In this document: positions 63,809-64,000 of the stretch, in pieces
Layout of the letters: every line of letters starts with the position of its first letter
How positions within the stretch are numbered: position 1 is the stretch's first letter
Source of the DNA: Flavobacterium sp. 9R
GTDB taxonomy: Bacteria; Bacteroidota; Bacteroidia; Flavobacteriales; Flavobacteriaceae
NCBI RefSeq assembly: GCF_902506345.1
Contig: NZ_LR733413.1
Location: forward strand, 1,795,099 to 1,859,098
DNA: 64,000 bases
Direction of reading: 5' to 3'
Program-made: the position numbers and the translations under genes
The notes under the pieces: model-generated
Database searches by the model: none
Told to the model about the DNA's origin: nothing
Seen by the model: only the letters and a program-made list of their open reading frames with translations

Positions 63809-64000
63809 TTAATTTTGATAATGATGAGCTCGATATTTAGTCGGGCTCATTTTGTTTAAATTGGACTTGGTTCTGTCGTTATTGTAATAGTTTATATATT
63901 CTTTGATTTCCATTTTTAATTGCTTTATTGAGGTGTATTTTTTTAGATAAAACAATTCTGATTTTAATATTCCGAAGAAGTTTTCAATAATGGCATTATC
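63809..64000 (-). mobile_element. IS3-family transposase OrfB, C-terminal 63 residues (cut by window edge)
   Basis: Read on the minus strand, the frame is open from base 64000 to the stop at 63809-63811. It gives DNAIIENFFGILKSE, holding the catalytic Glu of the DDE triad in the ENFFG segment. It continues KKYTSIKQLKMEIKEYI and NYYNNDRTKSNLNKMSPTKY, the usual C-terminus of IS3-group (IS150-like) transposases. The rest, including the other two acidic residues and any OrfA frameshift, lies beyond the window. Confidence 0.93.

Noticed and set aside
1..64000. tRNA, rRNA, CRISPR array or prophage
   Set aside because: No T-loop GTTCRANNC cloverleaf, regularly spaced repeats or phage structural genes were found on reading through both strands by eye; a tRNAscan run would settle the first.

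Overview
The window looks like chromosomal DNA from a Flavobacterium-type member of the Bacteroidota. AT-rich DNA, TonB-type outer-membrane receptors with carboxypeptidase-like N-terminal domains, many signal peptides and lipoboxes, DUF1800/DUF1501 and M61 genes all fit. So do repeated promoter boxes of the Bacteroidota form TAnnTTTG(C), often just before start codons. No ribosomal RNA, tRNA, CRISPR array or prophage was seen. The left edge cuts a hybrid histidine kinase and the right edge cuts an IS3-family transposase gene.

Layout. 0-11 kb: housekeeping genes (purine nucleoside phosphorylase, LpxK, Nif3-like protein, a cysteine-free C4-zinc-ribbon relative, RluF, FolD, Ffh). They surround a small regulated membrane-protein module (8.5-9.5 kb) in which two promoters carry the same palindrome ACTTTG-N5-CAAAGT. 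12-18.6 kb: a tripartite RND efflux operon preceded by a small exported protein. 18.9-25.3 kb: argS followed by two SGNH hydrolases (one with an internal LysM) and an MBOAT acyltransferase, a likely envelope O-acetylation module. 25.6-28.7 kb: an outer-membrane receptor and a ParE-type toxin-antitoxin pair. 28.8-32 kb: an OhrR-like regulator with a DoxX-glutathione peroxidase fusion, a tandem repeat, and an FAD monooxygenase with a DnaJ-like zinc-binding N-terminus.

32-39.6 kb is accessory. Five genes (four unrecognised or poorly defined, plus a DUF3883 nuclease-like protein) lie between two inverted copies of a structured repeat or RNA element. Next come a strikingly GC-rich cutC and a glycosylasparaginase. 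A third copy of the structured element lies upstream of the efflux operon. A different, MITE-like 140-bp element occurs at 38.1 and 43.7 kb.

39.8-50.3 kb: FabH, an S9 peptidase, an ABC ATPase, an OmpA/lipocalin-like pair, HtpG, a stand-alone MASE1 protein and a lipoprotein. 50.4-55 kb: a bicarbonate-transporter (SbtA-type) gene at the end of a five-gene operon that includes a Sua5-type enzyme and a four-CxxC zinc protein, diverging from a LysR regulator. 55-64 kb: DUF1800/DUF1501, EamA, DoxX-like, AqpZ, AlkB, fatty-acid-hydroxylase-like, DUF2805 and M61 genes.

The most interesting signals are the three-copy structured element and the island it brackets, the MITE-like pair, the shared operator of the HTH/DUF4153 module, the LysM-in-SGNH O-acetylation cluster, the peroxidase fusion with its redox regulator, and the SbtA operon. 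All functional names come from motif recognition by eye; no database search was run.
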